From NCBI GenBank assembly GCA_027451405.1, contig DAIDJM010000009.1, forward strand, positions 27,774 to 91,773: 64,000 nucleotides of DNA. The letters run 5' to 3'. The notes beneath the pieces are model-generated. The model saw only the letters and a list, made by a program, of their open reading frames with translations. It ran no database searches and was not told the DNA's origin. Below are positions 16,854-24,704 of the stretch, one piece after another. The translations under genes were made by a program, and so were the position numbers. The stretch is from Acetobacteraceae bacterium (lineage in GTDB: Bacteria; Pseudomonadota; Alphaproteobacteria; Acetobacterales; Acetobacteraceae). Position 1 is the first letter of the stretch. The number at the start of each line of letters is the position of its first letter.

Positions 16854-18185
16854 ATGAGCAGCGTCATCCTCAAAACCGGCCCATCCACGAGCATTACCTT
16901 CGACGTTGCCGGCACGGCCAATCTCGCCCTTTTCGAGACCTATGCCGCTCGGATCGATAGTGCGACAAATTTCACGACCCTGCCCCCCCTCCCCGCAGCG
17001 CATACGCCGACGCGCGGCCTCACGGTCTATCAAATCCAGAACAGCCAGGCCGGCAGCCGCTTCGCCATGAACCCGAACGGTGGCTACCTCGAGGATCTCG
17101 CCAGCGGTCCCAGTACCGTCTTCGGCTCAGGCGCCGGCGACTCGGTCATCGTGGCCGATCCGAACGCAGGCGCGACCCTGTTCGAACCCAGCGGCAACAA
17201 CCTGATCCTCTTCGCCGAGGGCAACAATCGCTATGTCGGCGGCAGCGGCAACAACTCGATCGTCGGTGGCAGCGGCTCGGATGCCATCTACACCGGCACA
17301 GGCAACGCAACGATCAATGCCGGCACAGGACAGGACACGATTTGGCTGAACGACACCGCGAGCGGTTCGTCAGCCGCCAATGATCTGGCCTATCTCGACC
17401 AGGGCCATGCGCTCGTTCTCGCCGACGGCATGTTTGACGGCGTGGTGGCCAACGCGCCAGGCCAGACCATCGTCGGCGGCTCCGGCCTCGGCACCGCCGC
17501 ATCGACGCTCAGCATCGTGCTGAATGCCGGCAACGGCCTCACCGCGACCAGCCAGACCAATGACATCGTCGGCACCGGCGCAGCCAACGCCGCCCTCTTC
17601 GATTTCACGAGCGGCAATACGATCTATGGCGGAACCGGCAGCCTTTACTTCGTCCCGGGCCCCAGCATCACCGCCGCACTCGTCGGCGCTCTCGGCAGCA
17701 ACATTCTGTTCGGCAGCGCAGGCGACAGCATCGATTTCTACGCGCAGTCGAGCCAGTCATCCGCTGCCATCCTGGTCGCCGGCAGCGGCAACGAGACGCT
17801 GAATGCCGGGGCCAGCGCCGGCGACGTCAACATCTGGGCCTATGCCGGCGACTCCACGAACCCGATGACCGATCAAAGCATCGCCGGAGGAGCCGGCAAC
17901 GACATCTTCTTCACCGGTTCAGGCAACGAAACCCTTGCTGGGGGCGGCGGGAGCAACTTATTTTATATACAGAACGACACCGCCTACACCGGTCCGACTC
18001 ACATTCTGCTTCAGGATTTCGGCAGTTCCTCCACGAACCAGGTGGCCTTCCTCAACTACGCCCCGTCGCTGGTGCAGGATGCTCTCGACAATGCAACGGT
18101 AAGCAGCACAGGCCTGACCCTCGCCCTCGGCGCCACCACGATCATCTTCGCCGGTGTGCAGAATCTGAACGGAAAAATTGCCTAG
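16854..18185 (+). CDS. RTX-like beta-repeat protein, copy 2 (tandem paralogue)
   Basis: A 443-residue paralogue of the preceding gene. It shares the same block order: an N-terminal beta segment, GGSGNNSIVGGSGSDAIYTG units, the QTIVGGSGLG and DFTSGNTIYGGTGSLYF blocks, AYAGDSTNPMTDQSI, GGAGNDIFFTGSGNETLAGG, and the C-terminal NDTAYTGPTHILLQDFGSSS ending LNGKIA. No signal peptide is visible. It follows copy 1 after a terminator and ~110 bp, so it should have its own promoter. Its TAG stop is the edge of a 47-bp palindromic repeat. Like copy 1 it is a candidate type I secreted surface protein; its role is unknown. Confidence 0.8.
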   Translation: MSSVILKTGPSTSITFDVAGTANLALFETYAARIDSATNFTTLPPLPAAHTPTRGLTVYQIQNSQAGSRFAMNPNGGYLEDLASGPSTVFGSGAGDSVIVADPNAGATLFEPSGNNLILFAEGNNRYVGGSGNNSIVGGSGSDAIYTGTGNATINAGTGQDTIWLNDTASGSSAANDLAYLDQGHALVLADGMFDGVVANAPGQTIVGGSGLGTAASTLSIVLNAGNGLTATSQTNDIVGTGAANAALFDFTSGNTIYGGTGSLYFVPGPSITAALVGALGSNILFGSAGDSIDFYAQSSQSSAAILVAGSGNETLNAGASAGDVNIWAYAGDSTNPMTDQSIAGGAGNDIFFTGSGNETLAGGGGSNLFYIQNDTAYTGPTHILLQDFGSSSTNQVAFLNYAPSLVQDALDNATVSSTGLTLALGATTIIFAGVQNLNGKIA

Positions 18186-18231
18186 AGCAGAATCCGATCA
18201 GATGGAATCATCTGATCGGATGAATTTGCTC
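18185..18231. repeat. 47-bp palindromic element A, copy 1
   Basis: A fixed-length palindrome opening GAGCA and closing TTGCTC, with the core stem CCGATCAGATG / CATCTGATCGG around GAAT. It begins inside the TAG stop codon of the second RTX-like gene (TA at 18183-18184). It is followed by CAGGAAATCAATAACTAGAG, the same linker that joins elements A and B at 30874. After that, a short TAGAGCA start of another unit fades out. It may also terminate transcription of the RTX gene. Confidence 0.85.
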
Positions 18232-18355
18232 CAGGAAATCAATAACTAGAGCAGAACGCGTTCGGGTTGATGCCTGCCGCTCGCGGCCCGGGCTCTGCTC
18301 GAGACAAACTAAGACCGATCGGCCCAGACCGGAGCGAATGATTTCTCGATTTCAT

Positions 18356-18415
18356 GGGTCTGGGGCCTTCCGACCCCAGCGGGTCCCGGGCAGCGCCCGG
18401 GCCGCCGGAGGCGCG
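18356..18415. repeat. GC-rich palindromic repeat, copy 1 (GGGTCTGGGG...GGAGGC arm)
   Basis: A ~60-bp unit made of two hairpins: TGGGGCC-ttccga-CCCCAG and GTCCCGGGCAGCGCCCGGGC, ending CCGCCGGAGGCG. The same unit or its reverse recurs at 30776, 34971, 44504, 44613, 53488, 63628 and 63705. It lies between the RTX-like and PQQ-propeller genes. The rest of the gap (18232-18355 and 18416-18438) shows no gene. Confidence 0.85.
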
Positions 18416-18438
18416 AATCCAGCAAACCGCATCCCGCT

Positions 18439-19905
18439 CTAATCCGACCATGCGTACACTGTCCCATCGGCAGCGACATACAAACGACCATTCGCGGCAA
18501 TCAGGGTTTGGAAATGGTGTAGGCCCTGCATGGCGACGGTCCCCTCGAAAACCGGCTTTCCGGTATCGGCAAGGAAACCATGCAGCCGATTGTCCCCCTC
18601 GGCGCCGACCACCCACACGATCGGGTCTCGGTGATCCTCGCCCACGGTGATGATCGGTGCACCGCGCCCGTGCAGCGCCACGCACCAGAGGGGAGCGATG
18701 GCGGGCGACGTTCCACTGCGAATCGCGATCATCGTCAAAGCCTCTCCGCCGCATTCCGGATCGTCTTCATTCGCGAACGCAACAAGCGTGCGGTTGGATT
18801 CCGGCAGAACGGCCGGCGCGGTCTTGATTTCGCCATTCGACAACGAGACCGCCGCAAGCTGGCCGCCGATACCCCCGAGATGGTCGCCATCGAGCAGATA
18901 GGCCTTCCCGTCCTTGCCGAGTGCGAGCACACGGTGTGCAGGTCCTCCCGGTGCTGGAACATCGAGCGGAATTGCCGCCGTGCCGCCAAGATCGAGATCA
19001 CGCCGGTCGAGTTTGGGCCAATCGGCGGGCGCGAAGAAGTTTTTCGGATCGTCCGTGTCGGCGAGACCAGGCGTCAGACGGATCACCGAATCCCCGTCGC
19101 CCCAGTGATCGCCGTGAAACCAGCTCGCGGCGCCGAATGTATTGCCTGTGGTGGCATACAGGGCCGATCCAGTGGCGGTCAGCCCCCCCACCGCCCAGAT
19201 ACCACCGCCGGACGCGCGTGTCCGCCAGGTTGCGGCAAGCCGCGGCGGCGAAGCCGGATCGATTTCCACCACGGTCCCGCGATACGGCCGGCAATCGCCA
19301 TATTTCCCGCCGAATGGCACGTAGAGATGACCGCGCCAAAAGGTGAGCGCACCGCGCTCACCCTGTGTCATGGCGCTGAACTCGGCGCCGCGCTGCGCTA
19401 ATTCCGTATCCACATCGATCGGCCAGCCTGCACGAGCGCGGCCGTCCCTGAGCGACAGCCCATAGATCTCATGGTGCGGCTTCCCGGCCCGCAGCACTTG
19501 TGCGTCCAGATAGAGGGTCGCCGTTGCCGGATCGATCACAGGCGTTCCGGTGATCCCCTCGGGGTCGATATTGCCGCAGGCACTGTCCGCCAGCGGCGCC
19601 GCTGGCGGGAGGGAAGCCTGCCAGGCGATGGCGCCCGAATCCGCATGAAGGGCATAGACGTGGTTGGTTTCCGTCGCCACGATCAGCAGATGGCCTGCCT
19701 GCCAGTAGAGCGGCTGGGCATAGACCGCCCCGGCAAACTGCGCCTTGAACGCGGGATCGAGATGCAGGCGGGCGGCGGCCCGCGCGTCGAGCGCCGGCTC
19801 CACATAAAGTCCGTGGCGTTCCGGGCCATGATGATAGGTCAGCACGTCGCTCCGTGCAGGGAACCCCACCACAAGCGCTGCCGCCATGAAGGCATACCGC
19901 TGCAT
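18439..19905 (-). CDS. Secreted PQQ-type beta-propeller repeat protein
   Basis: A 488-residue exported protein. An N-terminal signal peptide (hydrophobic MAAALVVGF, cut near ARS-D) precedes a beta-propeller built of blades such as HLLIVATETNHVYALHADSG, GTPVIDPATATLYLDAQV, VLALGKDGKAYLLDGDHLGG and GRLYVAADGTVYAW, the PQQ-like (quinoprotein dehydrogenase-fold) repeat. Whether it binds PQQ is unknown; the dehydrogenase Asp/Glu and vicinal Cys-Cys pair are not evident, so it may be only structural. ATG 19905 has an AAGGAGG ribosome-binding site at ideal spacing, and the frame upstream runs into TetR. It lies 50 bp downstream of the TetR gene on the same strand. Confidence 0.8.
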   Translation of the reverse strand: MQRYAFMAAALVVGFPARSDVLTYHHGPERHGLYVEPALDARAAARLHLDPAFKAQFAGAVYAQPLYWQAGHLLIVATETNHVYALHADSGAIAWQASLPPAAPLADSACGNIDPEGITGTPVIDPATATLYLDAQVLRAGKPHHEIYGLSLRDGRARAGWPIDVDTELAQRGAEFSAMTQGERGALTFWRGHLYVPFGGKYGDCRPYRGTVVEIDPASPPRLAATWRTRASGGGIWAVGGLTATGSALYATTGNTFGAASWFHGDHWGDGDSVIRLTPGLADTDDPKNFFAPADWPKLDRRDLDLGGTAAIPLDVPAPGGPAHRVLALGKDGKAYLLDGDHLGGIGGQLAAVSLSNGEIKTAPAVLPESNRTLVAFANEDDPECGGEALTMIAIRSGTSPAIAPLWCVALHGRGAPIITVGEDHRDPIVWVVGAEGDNRLHGFLADTGKPVFEGTVAMQGLHHFQTLIAANGRLYVAADGTVYAWSD

Positions 19906-19955
19906 AGGCGCCTCCTTGAGAACTCGGCCGGGCGTCGTACGCCCCGCCGCAGAGG

Positions 19956-20582
19956 CTACGTCGGGACCGCCGGCTTCGCTCCATAGCCGCTCAGAAAAAG
20001 CTTCACGGCGCATTCAACAACACGATGGATTTCCGCATCCGGCACCGACTCGATCAGGCGCAACCGGCGCTTCATGCAAAGCTGTGTCTGCATCAGCGCG
20101 GAGAGTTGTTCGGCGGCGAACTCCGCATCCTCGACCTGCAATCGCCCGCATTCGGCGTGGTGCCGGATCCACTCGGCCATGCGTTCCTTCACGCGGGCCG
20201 GCCCCGCACCGTAAAAAGCGTGGGCGAGCTCCGGAAATTTACCAGCTTCCGCTACCACCATGCGATAGATCAACAGTCCCGGCTCGGAGACCAACATTCG
20301 CAGCATGCGCTCGCCAACCCGGCAAAGCCCCTCCTCCAGCGGCGTGTCATCCGTCAGATCGTCGAACACGAACAGGATCCGATGACACTCGCGCCGGACG
20401 AAGGCCGTGAAGAGTTCCGCCTTGCTCTCGAAATAATTGTAAAGTGTCCCCTTCGACACGCCGGCTTCGGCGGCGATGCGCGACATGCTCGCCCCCTCAT
20501 AACCTTCGGCCGCAAAAACCGCCGCAGCGCCATCGAGGATCTGCTGCTCCTTCTCAGCGCTCAGCGTCTCGGCATGGCTCAT
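19956..20582 (-). CDS. TetR/AcrR-family transcriptional regulator
   Basis: A 208-residue repressor. The N-terminal HTH (AAAVFAAEGYEGASMSRIAA, then EAGVSKGTLYNYFESKAELF) is classic TetR. The C-terminal ligand domain (LLIYRMVVAEAGKFPELAHA) matches the AcrR-like C-terminal class common beside efflux genes. It is divergent from a NodT-type outer-membrane efflux lipoprotein, and the gap between them has a perfect inverted repeat. By analogy to AcrR/AmeR/TtgR, it likely represses the efflux gene and itself and responds to a toxic ligand. It may also read into the propeller gene downstream. Confidence 0.9.
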   Translation of the reverse strand: MSHAETLSAEKEQQILDGAAAVFAAEGYEGASMSRIAAEAGVSKGTLYNYFESKAELFTAFVRRECHRILFVFDDLTDDTPLEEGLCRVGERMLRMLVSEPGLLIYRMVVAEAGKFPELAHAFYGAGPARVKERMAEWIRHHAECGRLQVEDAEFAAEQLSALMQTQLCMKRRLRLIESVPDAEIHRVVECAVKLFLSGYGAKPAVPT

Positions 20583-20621
20583 TGCTTGACGATTTGGCCT
20601 GCCGGCCTAGCTTGTCAACGC

Positions 20622-20640
20622 TGACCGAACCGATCGGTCA
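20622..20640. promoter_or_regulatory. TetR-type operator
   Basis: A perfect inverted repeat TGACCGA-n5-TCGGTCA in the gap between the divergent tetR and nodT-like genes, about 40 bp upstream of the TetR start. The GACCGA/TCGGTC word is the usual half-site for AcrR-type TetR proteins. Binding by the adjacent regulator is inferred from position and form. Confidence 0.75.
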
Positions 20641-20725
20641 ACATCGCGCCACGCGTGTGGCAGCGGGTTTCTTTCGGGGAGGCCGGGCCGCAGCCTGGCC
20701 GCATCCCGGGTGCCGGGAGCGAGAT

Positions 20726-22258
20726 TTGCTGGTCAGAACGTCTCAATCGCTGGCGATCGCGCTCGCGCTCGCCGGCTGCACGGTGGGTCCGGATTGGCAC
20801 GCCCCCCGCTTTTTCTCGCCGTCTGCCTGGTTTGCGGGCGGCCCGAGCTCCCGCCCAGCGAAGCCCGTGAGCGAGCCGGTGCCCGAGCCGGTCGATCCTG
20901 CTTGGTGGAACCTGTTCCACGACCCGGAACTGACGGCGCTGGAGACGCGGGTCGCCTCCGCCAACCTCAACGTGCGCCTCTCGACCGTGCGTCTGCTCGA
21001 GAGCCGCGCCCAGCGCCAAATCACCGGAGCGGACCAATTCCCCTCCCTGAACGGCAGCGGCAGCTACACGCACGAAAAACCCAGCGAAAAAGGCGTGTTG
21101 AGCCTCTTCAGCGGTGGCGGCGGCAGCAGCGGCAGCTTCGCCGGCCAAGGCGGTATCGCCAACGGCATGACCGGGCGGCAGGGCGGCATCCCCAACAACA
21201 GCGCCATCACCCAGCCTTTCGACCTCTGGCAATACGGTTTCGATGCGTCCTGGGAACTGGATTTGTGGGGGCGCGTGCGGCGCGAGGTCGAGAGCGCCGA
21301 CGCCTCGGTGGAGGCTTCGGCCGATGCGCGGCGCAGCGCGTTGCTCGAGGTCGTCGCCGAAGTCGCCCGAGACTATCTCCAACTCCGCGGCATTCAGACG
21401 CAGATCGGGATCGCCCAGGAGAATATTCAAACCGCCCAGCAGAGCCTCGAGCTGACCCAGGCGCGCTACCGTGGCGGGCTGACGACGGAGCTCGACGTGG
21501 CGAATGCGGCCGCGCAACTCGCCTCGAACCAGGCGCAGATCCCACGATTGCAGCAGCAGGAGGCGCAGGAAATCAACGCGCTGAGTTTCCTGCTCGGCGA
21601 AGGTCCGGAGGCGCTGCGCTCCGAGTTGGCGACCGCGCGGCCCGTGCCGCCGGTGCCGCCGCGCGTGCCCGTCGGCGTTCCCTCGGAACTGGCCCGCCGC
21701 CGGCCCGATATCCGCGAAGCGGAGGCGCAGCTTCACGCGGCCACGGCCGATATCGGCGTCGCGGTCGCGGATTTCTACCCGCGCATCACTCTGGATGGCT
21801 CGATCGGCTTGCAGGCGCTCCGCTTCAAGGATCTCGGCGATTGGAGCGCCCGGCAATATGGCCTGGGTCCGACCCTGACGCTGCCGATTTTCCAAGGCGG
21901 ACAGTTGCGGGCGACGCTCGAGCTGCGGAAAGTGCAACAGCAGGAGGCCGCGCTCAACTACCAGCAGACCGTCCTGCAAGCCTGGCACGATGTCGACAAC
22001 GCGCTGATCGCCTATCGGGCCGAACAGACCCGGCGCGACGCGCTGCAGCGCGCCGTGGACCAGAACCGCCGCGCGCTCTATCTCGCGCAGGAGCGCTACC
22101 GCCAGGGGCTGATCGATTTCCTCAACGTGCTCGACGCCGAGCGCGCGGTTCTTGCCGCGGAACAACAGCTCGCCGACAGCACGACCACCGTGTCGGAAAA
22201 CATGGTCCAGCTCTACAAGGCGCTCGGCGGCGGTTGGGAGACCGGCTTCCCCGGCTGA
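20726..22258 (+). CDS. RND efflux outer-membrane lipoprotein, NodT/TolC family
   Basis: A ~510-residue trimeric outer-membrane channel subunit. It opens with a lipoprotein signal (LAIALALAGC, lipobox LAGC at 15-18) and TVGPDWHAP. Two OEP repeats follow, with the family landmarks VDPAWWNLFHDPELTALE, ARRRPDIREAEAQLHAATADIG, FYPRITLDGSIG and ALYLAQERYRQGLIDFLNV. The start is uncertain: TTG 20726 with an upstream GGGAG gives a normal signal peptide, and the frame is open further upstream but with no credible leader. It is controlled in all likelihood by the divergent TetR. No inner-membrane RND pump or membrane-fusion protein is adjacent, so it must pair with parts encoded elsewhere. Confidence 0.9.
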   Translation: MLVRTSQSLAIALALAGCTVGPDWHAPRFFSPSAWFAGGPSSRPAKPVSEPVPEPVDPAWWNLFHDPELTALETRVASANLNVRLSTVRLLESRAQRQITGADQFPSLNGSGSYTHEKPSEKGVLSLFSGGGGSSGSFAGQGGIANGMTGRQGGIPNNSAITQPFDLWQYGFDASWELDLWGRVRREVESADASVEASADARRSALLEVVAEVARDYLQLRGIQTQIGIAQENIQTAQQSLELTQARYRGGLTTELDVANAAAQLASNQAQIPRLQQQEAQEINALSFLLGEGPEALRSELATARPVPPVPPRVPVGVPSELARRRPDIREAEAQLHAATADIGVAVADFYPRITLDGSIGLQALRFKDLGDWSARQYGLGPTLTLPIFQGGQLRATLELRKVQQQEAALNYQQTVLQAWHDVDNALIAYRAEQTRRDALQRAVDQNRRALYLAQERYRQGLIDFLNVLDAERAVLAAEQQLADSTTTVSENMVQLYKALGGGWETGFPG

Positions 22259-22279
22259 CCGCCGCCCAGGCACCACGCC

Positions 22280-23002
22280 TCAGTACATATGCTGGCCGCC
22301 GTTGATCGACAGCGTCGACCCGGTGATGAAATCGGCTTCGTCCGCGGTCAGGAAAGCGACGCCGCGCGCGATGTCCTCCGCGCGGCCGAGCCGGCCCATG
22401 GGGATCCGTGCGACGATCTTCTGTAGGACGTCCGGCGGCACCGCACGGACCATCTCGGTATCGATATAGCCGGGCGCTACGGCATTGACGGTGATGCCGA
22501 AGCGTGCCCCCTCCTGGGCCAATGCCTTGGTGAAACCGTGAATGCCGGATTTCGCGGCAGCGTAATTGACCTGGCCGTATTGTCCGGCCTGCCCGTTGAT
22601 CGACCCGATATTCACGATCCGCCCGAATTTCTTCGAGCGCATGTCCTCGAAGGTGAGCTTGCAGAGATTGAAGCAGCTGCCGAGATTGGTGTCGAGCACC
22701 GCATCCCACATGTCGCGCGTCATCTTGGCGAGCGTGGCGTCGCGAGTGATGCCCGCATTGTTCACCAAAATCTCGACCGGGCCGTGTTCGGCGACGATCC
22801 GGTCATGCGCCAGACGGCATTCCTCGAAATTGCCGGCATCGAAACGCAATACCGGGATGGACGTCTCTGCCTGGAACCGTTGCGCCGCCTCGTCGTTGGC
22901 GGCGTAGCTGGCGATGACGCGTCGGCCGGCCTGGGCCAGGGCGACACTGATCGCGGCGCCGATACCGCGGGTTCCGCCAGTAACGAGTGCGACGCGGGAC
23001 AT
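22280..23002 (-). CDS. phbB: Acetoacetyl-CoA reductase (PhbB/PhaB)
   Basis: NADPH-dependent reductase that makes (R)-3-hydroxybutyryl-CoA for polyhydroxybutyrate. The 240-residue SDR has the cofactor motif VTGGTRGIG at 7-15, NNAGI, the catalytic serine in IVNIGSINGQAGQYGQ, the catalytic Tyr-Lys in NYAAAKSG, and APGYIDTEMV and GSTLSINGGQHMY at the end, all specific to the PhbB subgroup rather than FabG. ATG 23002 has a GGAAGGAG ribosome-binding site. phbA and phbC are not adjacent. It is convergent with the efflux lipoprotein gene. Confidence 0.93.
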   Translation of the reverse strand: MSRVALVTGGTRGIGAAISVALAQAGRRVIASYAANDEAAQRFQAETSIPVLRFDAGNFEECRLAHDRIVAEHGPVEILVNNAGITRDATLAKMTRDMWDAVLDTNLGSCFNLCKLTFEDMRSKKFGRIVNIGSINGQAGQYGQVNYAAAKSGIHGFTKALAQEGARFGITVNAVAPGYIDTEMVRAVPPDVLQKIVARIPMGRLGRAEDIARGVAFLTADEADFITGSTLSINGGQHMY

Positions 23003-23158
23003 GGGGTGCGCTCCTTCCTCTGTCTCTCCGTTCGGAGTGCGGACAGGGCGCCAATAGACCCTTGCGGGCGGCACGCGCCAGGGCAGCGCTTGAGAACAAA
23101 ATATAAACGTTTAGGTTCCAAGGTTGGTCCTCGCCGACCCAAAAAGGGAGTGAGGCCC

Positions 23159-23506
23159 GTGCCCAACACACCGATCCTGCCGACCAGGACGATATCGCCG
23201 GTAAAAACGCCCTTCGGGCTTAGCTTCCTGCTGGAGGACCTGGTCTTTGCGCGCCGATGGGCGGAGCAGGCCGGGCTGGCTCTCGAAATCGCGCTCGACC
23301 GCACCGTGGACGGCGCGGAATTCGAGGAGCTGCTGCGGGTGACCACCCGGGACCGCGCGCATTGTCTGCTCACGATCTGGCGCACGGAGCGCGGGGTGGT
23401 CGGCCAGGAGGCCCGCGGCCTGCCGCTGATCTATGGCTCGGTCCGGGCGGCTCTCGCGGCGGCCCGCCTGCTACGGCCCCGCGGATGGCAACGCTTCCTG
23501 CGCTGA
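23159..23506 (+). CDS. Hypothetical protein, 115 aa
   Basis: A 115-residue soluble protein starting at GTG 23159 with a good AGGGAG/GAGG ribosome-binding site. It has no signal peptide or membrane segment. The centre is an alpha/beta-looking stretch (FLLEDLVFARRWAEQAGLAL, IALDRTVDGAEFEELLRV) and the end is Arg-rich. No family is recognised. It sits between divergent phbB and the NDUFA9-like gene, 91 bp ahead of the latter and on its strand. The 156-bp gap upstream presumably holds promoters in both directions. Confidence 0.65.
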   Translation: MPNTPILPTRTISPVKTPFGLSFLLEDLVFARRWAEQAGLALEIALDRTVDGAEFEELLRVTTRDRAHCLLTIWRTERGVVGQEARGLPLIYGSVRAALAAARLLRPRGWQRFLR

Positions 23507-23597
23507 CCCGTCGGACACCGCCGGGACGGGCGCGGTTGCTTGGAGCGCACCAGACGGACTGATAAGAGCCCCCCGGCTTTCGGTACGAGGGGCAGGC

Positions 23598-24530
23598 ATG
23601 CTGGAGACGCGTAGCGTCGCGACGGTGATCGGCGGATCGGGATTCATCGGGCGCTACGTCGTCAAACGACTGGCGGCGATGAATTACGTGGTGCGGGTCG
23701 CCGGGCGGGTTCCCGAGCGCGCCGCGCTGCTGCGGCCCATGGGCAATGTCGGCCAGATCGTGCCGCTGTTCGCAGATCTGACGCAGGAGACCACCATCGC
23801 GCGCGCGCTCGAAGGCGCGACGCTGGCCGTGAACCTGGTCGGCATCCTTGCCGAACGGCGGCGCGGCGAGTTCGATGCCCTCCAGGCGGAGGGCGCCGGC
23901 CGGGTTGCGCGGCTCGCGGCCTCGTCCGGCGTGCAGCGGCTGGTGCATGTGTCCGCCATTGGCGCCGACCCCGCCTCGCGCTCCGGCTACGGGCGCAGCA
24001 AGGCGCGCGGCGAAGCGCTGGTGCGAGAGCATTTTGCGCGGGCGACGATTCTGCGCCCCTCCATCGTCTTCGGCGCCGAGGATCAGTTCTTCAACCGGTT
24101 CGCCGCGCTCGCGCGAATGGCCCCCTTCATGCCGGTAATCGCGGGCTCCACGCGCTTCCAGCCCGTCTATGTGGGAGATGTGGCCGATGCCGTCGTCGCC
24201 GCCCTGCAGCAGCCAGATGCGGCGGGACGGATCTACGAGCTGGGTGGCCCCCGTAGTCTGACATTTCGGGAAATCCTGGGCTGGATTCTGGCCCAGACCC
24301 AGCGCCGGCGACCGCTCGTACCGGTCCCGTCGCCCGCCGCCCGCCTGCTCGCCTCGATCCCCTTCAGCGGCCTGACAAACGATCAGCTGCGGATGCTCCA
24401 GCGGGACAACGTGGTCGGAGACGGCATGCCCGGGCTCGAAAGCCTCGGAATCGTCCCCACGCCCATGGAGCTGATCGTCCCCACCTACTTGGATCGTTTC
24501 CGGCCAGGGGGGCGGCAGCGAGCCGGATAG
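23598..24530 (+). CDS. Complex I NDUFA9-like / NAD(P)-binding SDR-type protein
   Basis: A 310-residue atypical extended SDR. It begins with the dinucleotide motif TVIGGSGFIGRYVVKRLA (residues 9-26), followed by VNLVGILAERRRGEF and the segment SAIGADPASRSGYGRSKARG with the modified Y-x-x-x-K. Then come ATILRPSIVFGAEDQFFNRF and FQPVYVGDVADAV. These match the bacterial relatives of the mitochondrial complex I accessory subunit NDUFA9. In alphaproteobacteria such proteins associate with respiratory complex I or act in quinone-related steps; the exact role is not established. The ATG at 23598 follows a GGGGCAGG-like site. Confidence 0.82.
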   Translation: MLETRSVATVIGGSGFIGRYVVKRLAAMNYVVRVAGRVPERAALLRPMGNVGQIVPLFADLTQETTIARALEGATLAVNLVGILAERRRGEFDALQAEGAGRVARLAASSGVQRLVHVSAIGADPASRSGYGRSKARGEALVREHFARATILRPSIVFGAEDQFFNRFAALARMAPFMPVIAGSTRFQPVYVGDVADAVVAALQQPDAAGRIYELGGPRSLTFREILGWILAQTQRRRPLVPVPSPAARLLASIPFSGLTNDQLRMLQRDNVVGDGMPGLESLGIVPTPMELIVPTYLDRFRPGGRQRAG

Positions 24531-24704
24531 GTCCGCATCGGGATCTTTCTTCCGTCGGAGGCCCTGACCCCACCCAGGAATGGCCTTCCGCCCGCGGCAG
24601 TTAGGGCAGCACCCTTGTCCTAACCGTGGGATTCCGCTCGCCTTCCCGCGCCGGACACTTTACGTTTCGGCCGATCGGGCGCTCCGCGGCCCGGAGGATG
24701 ATCC

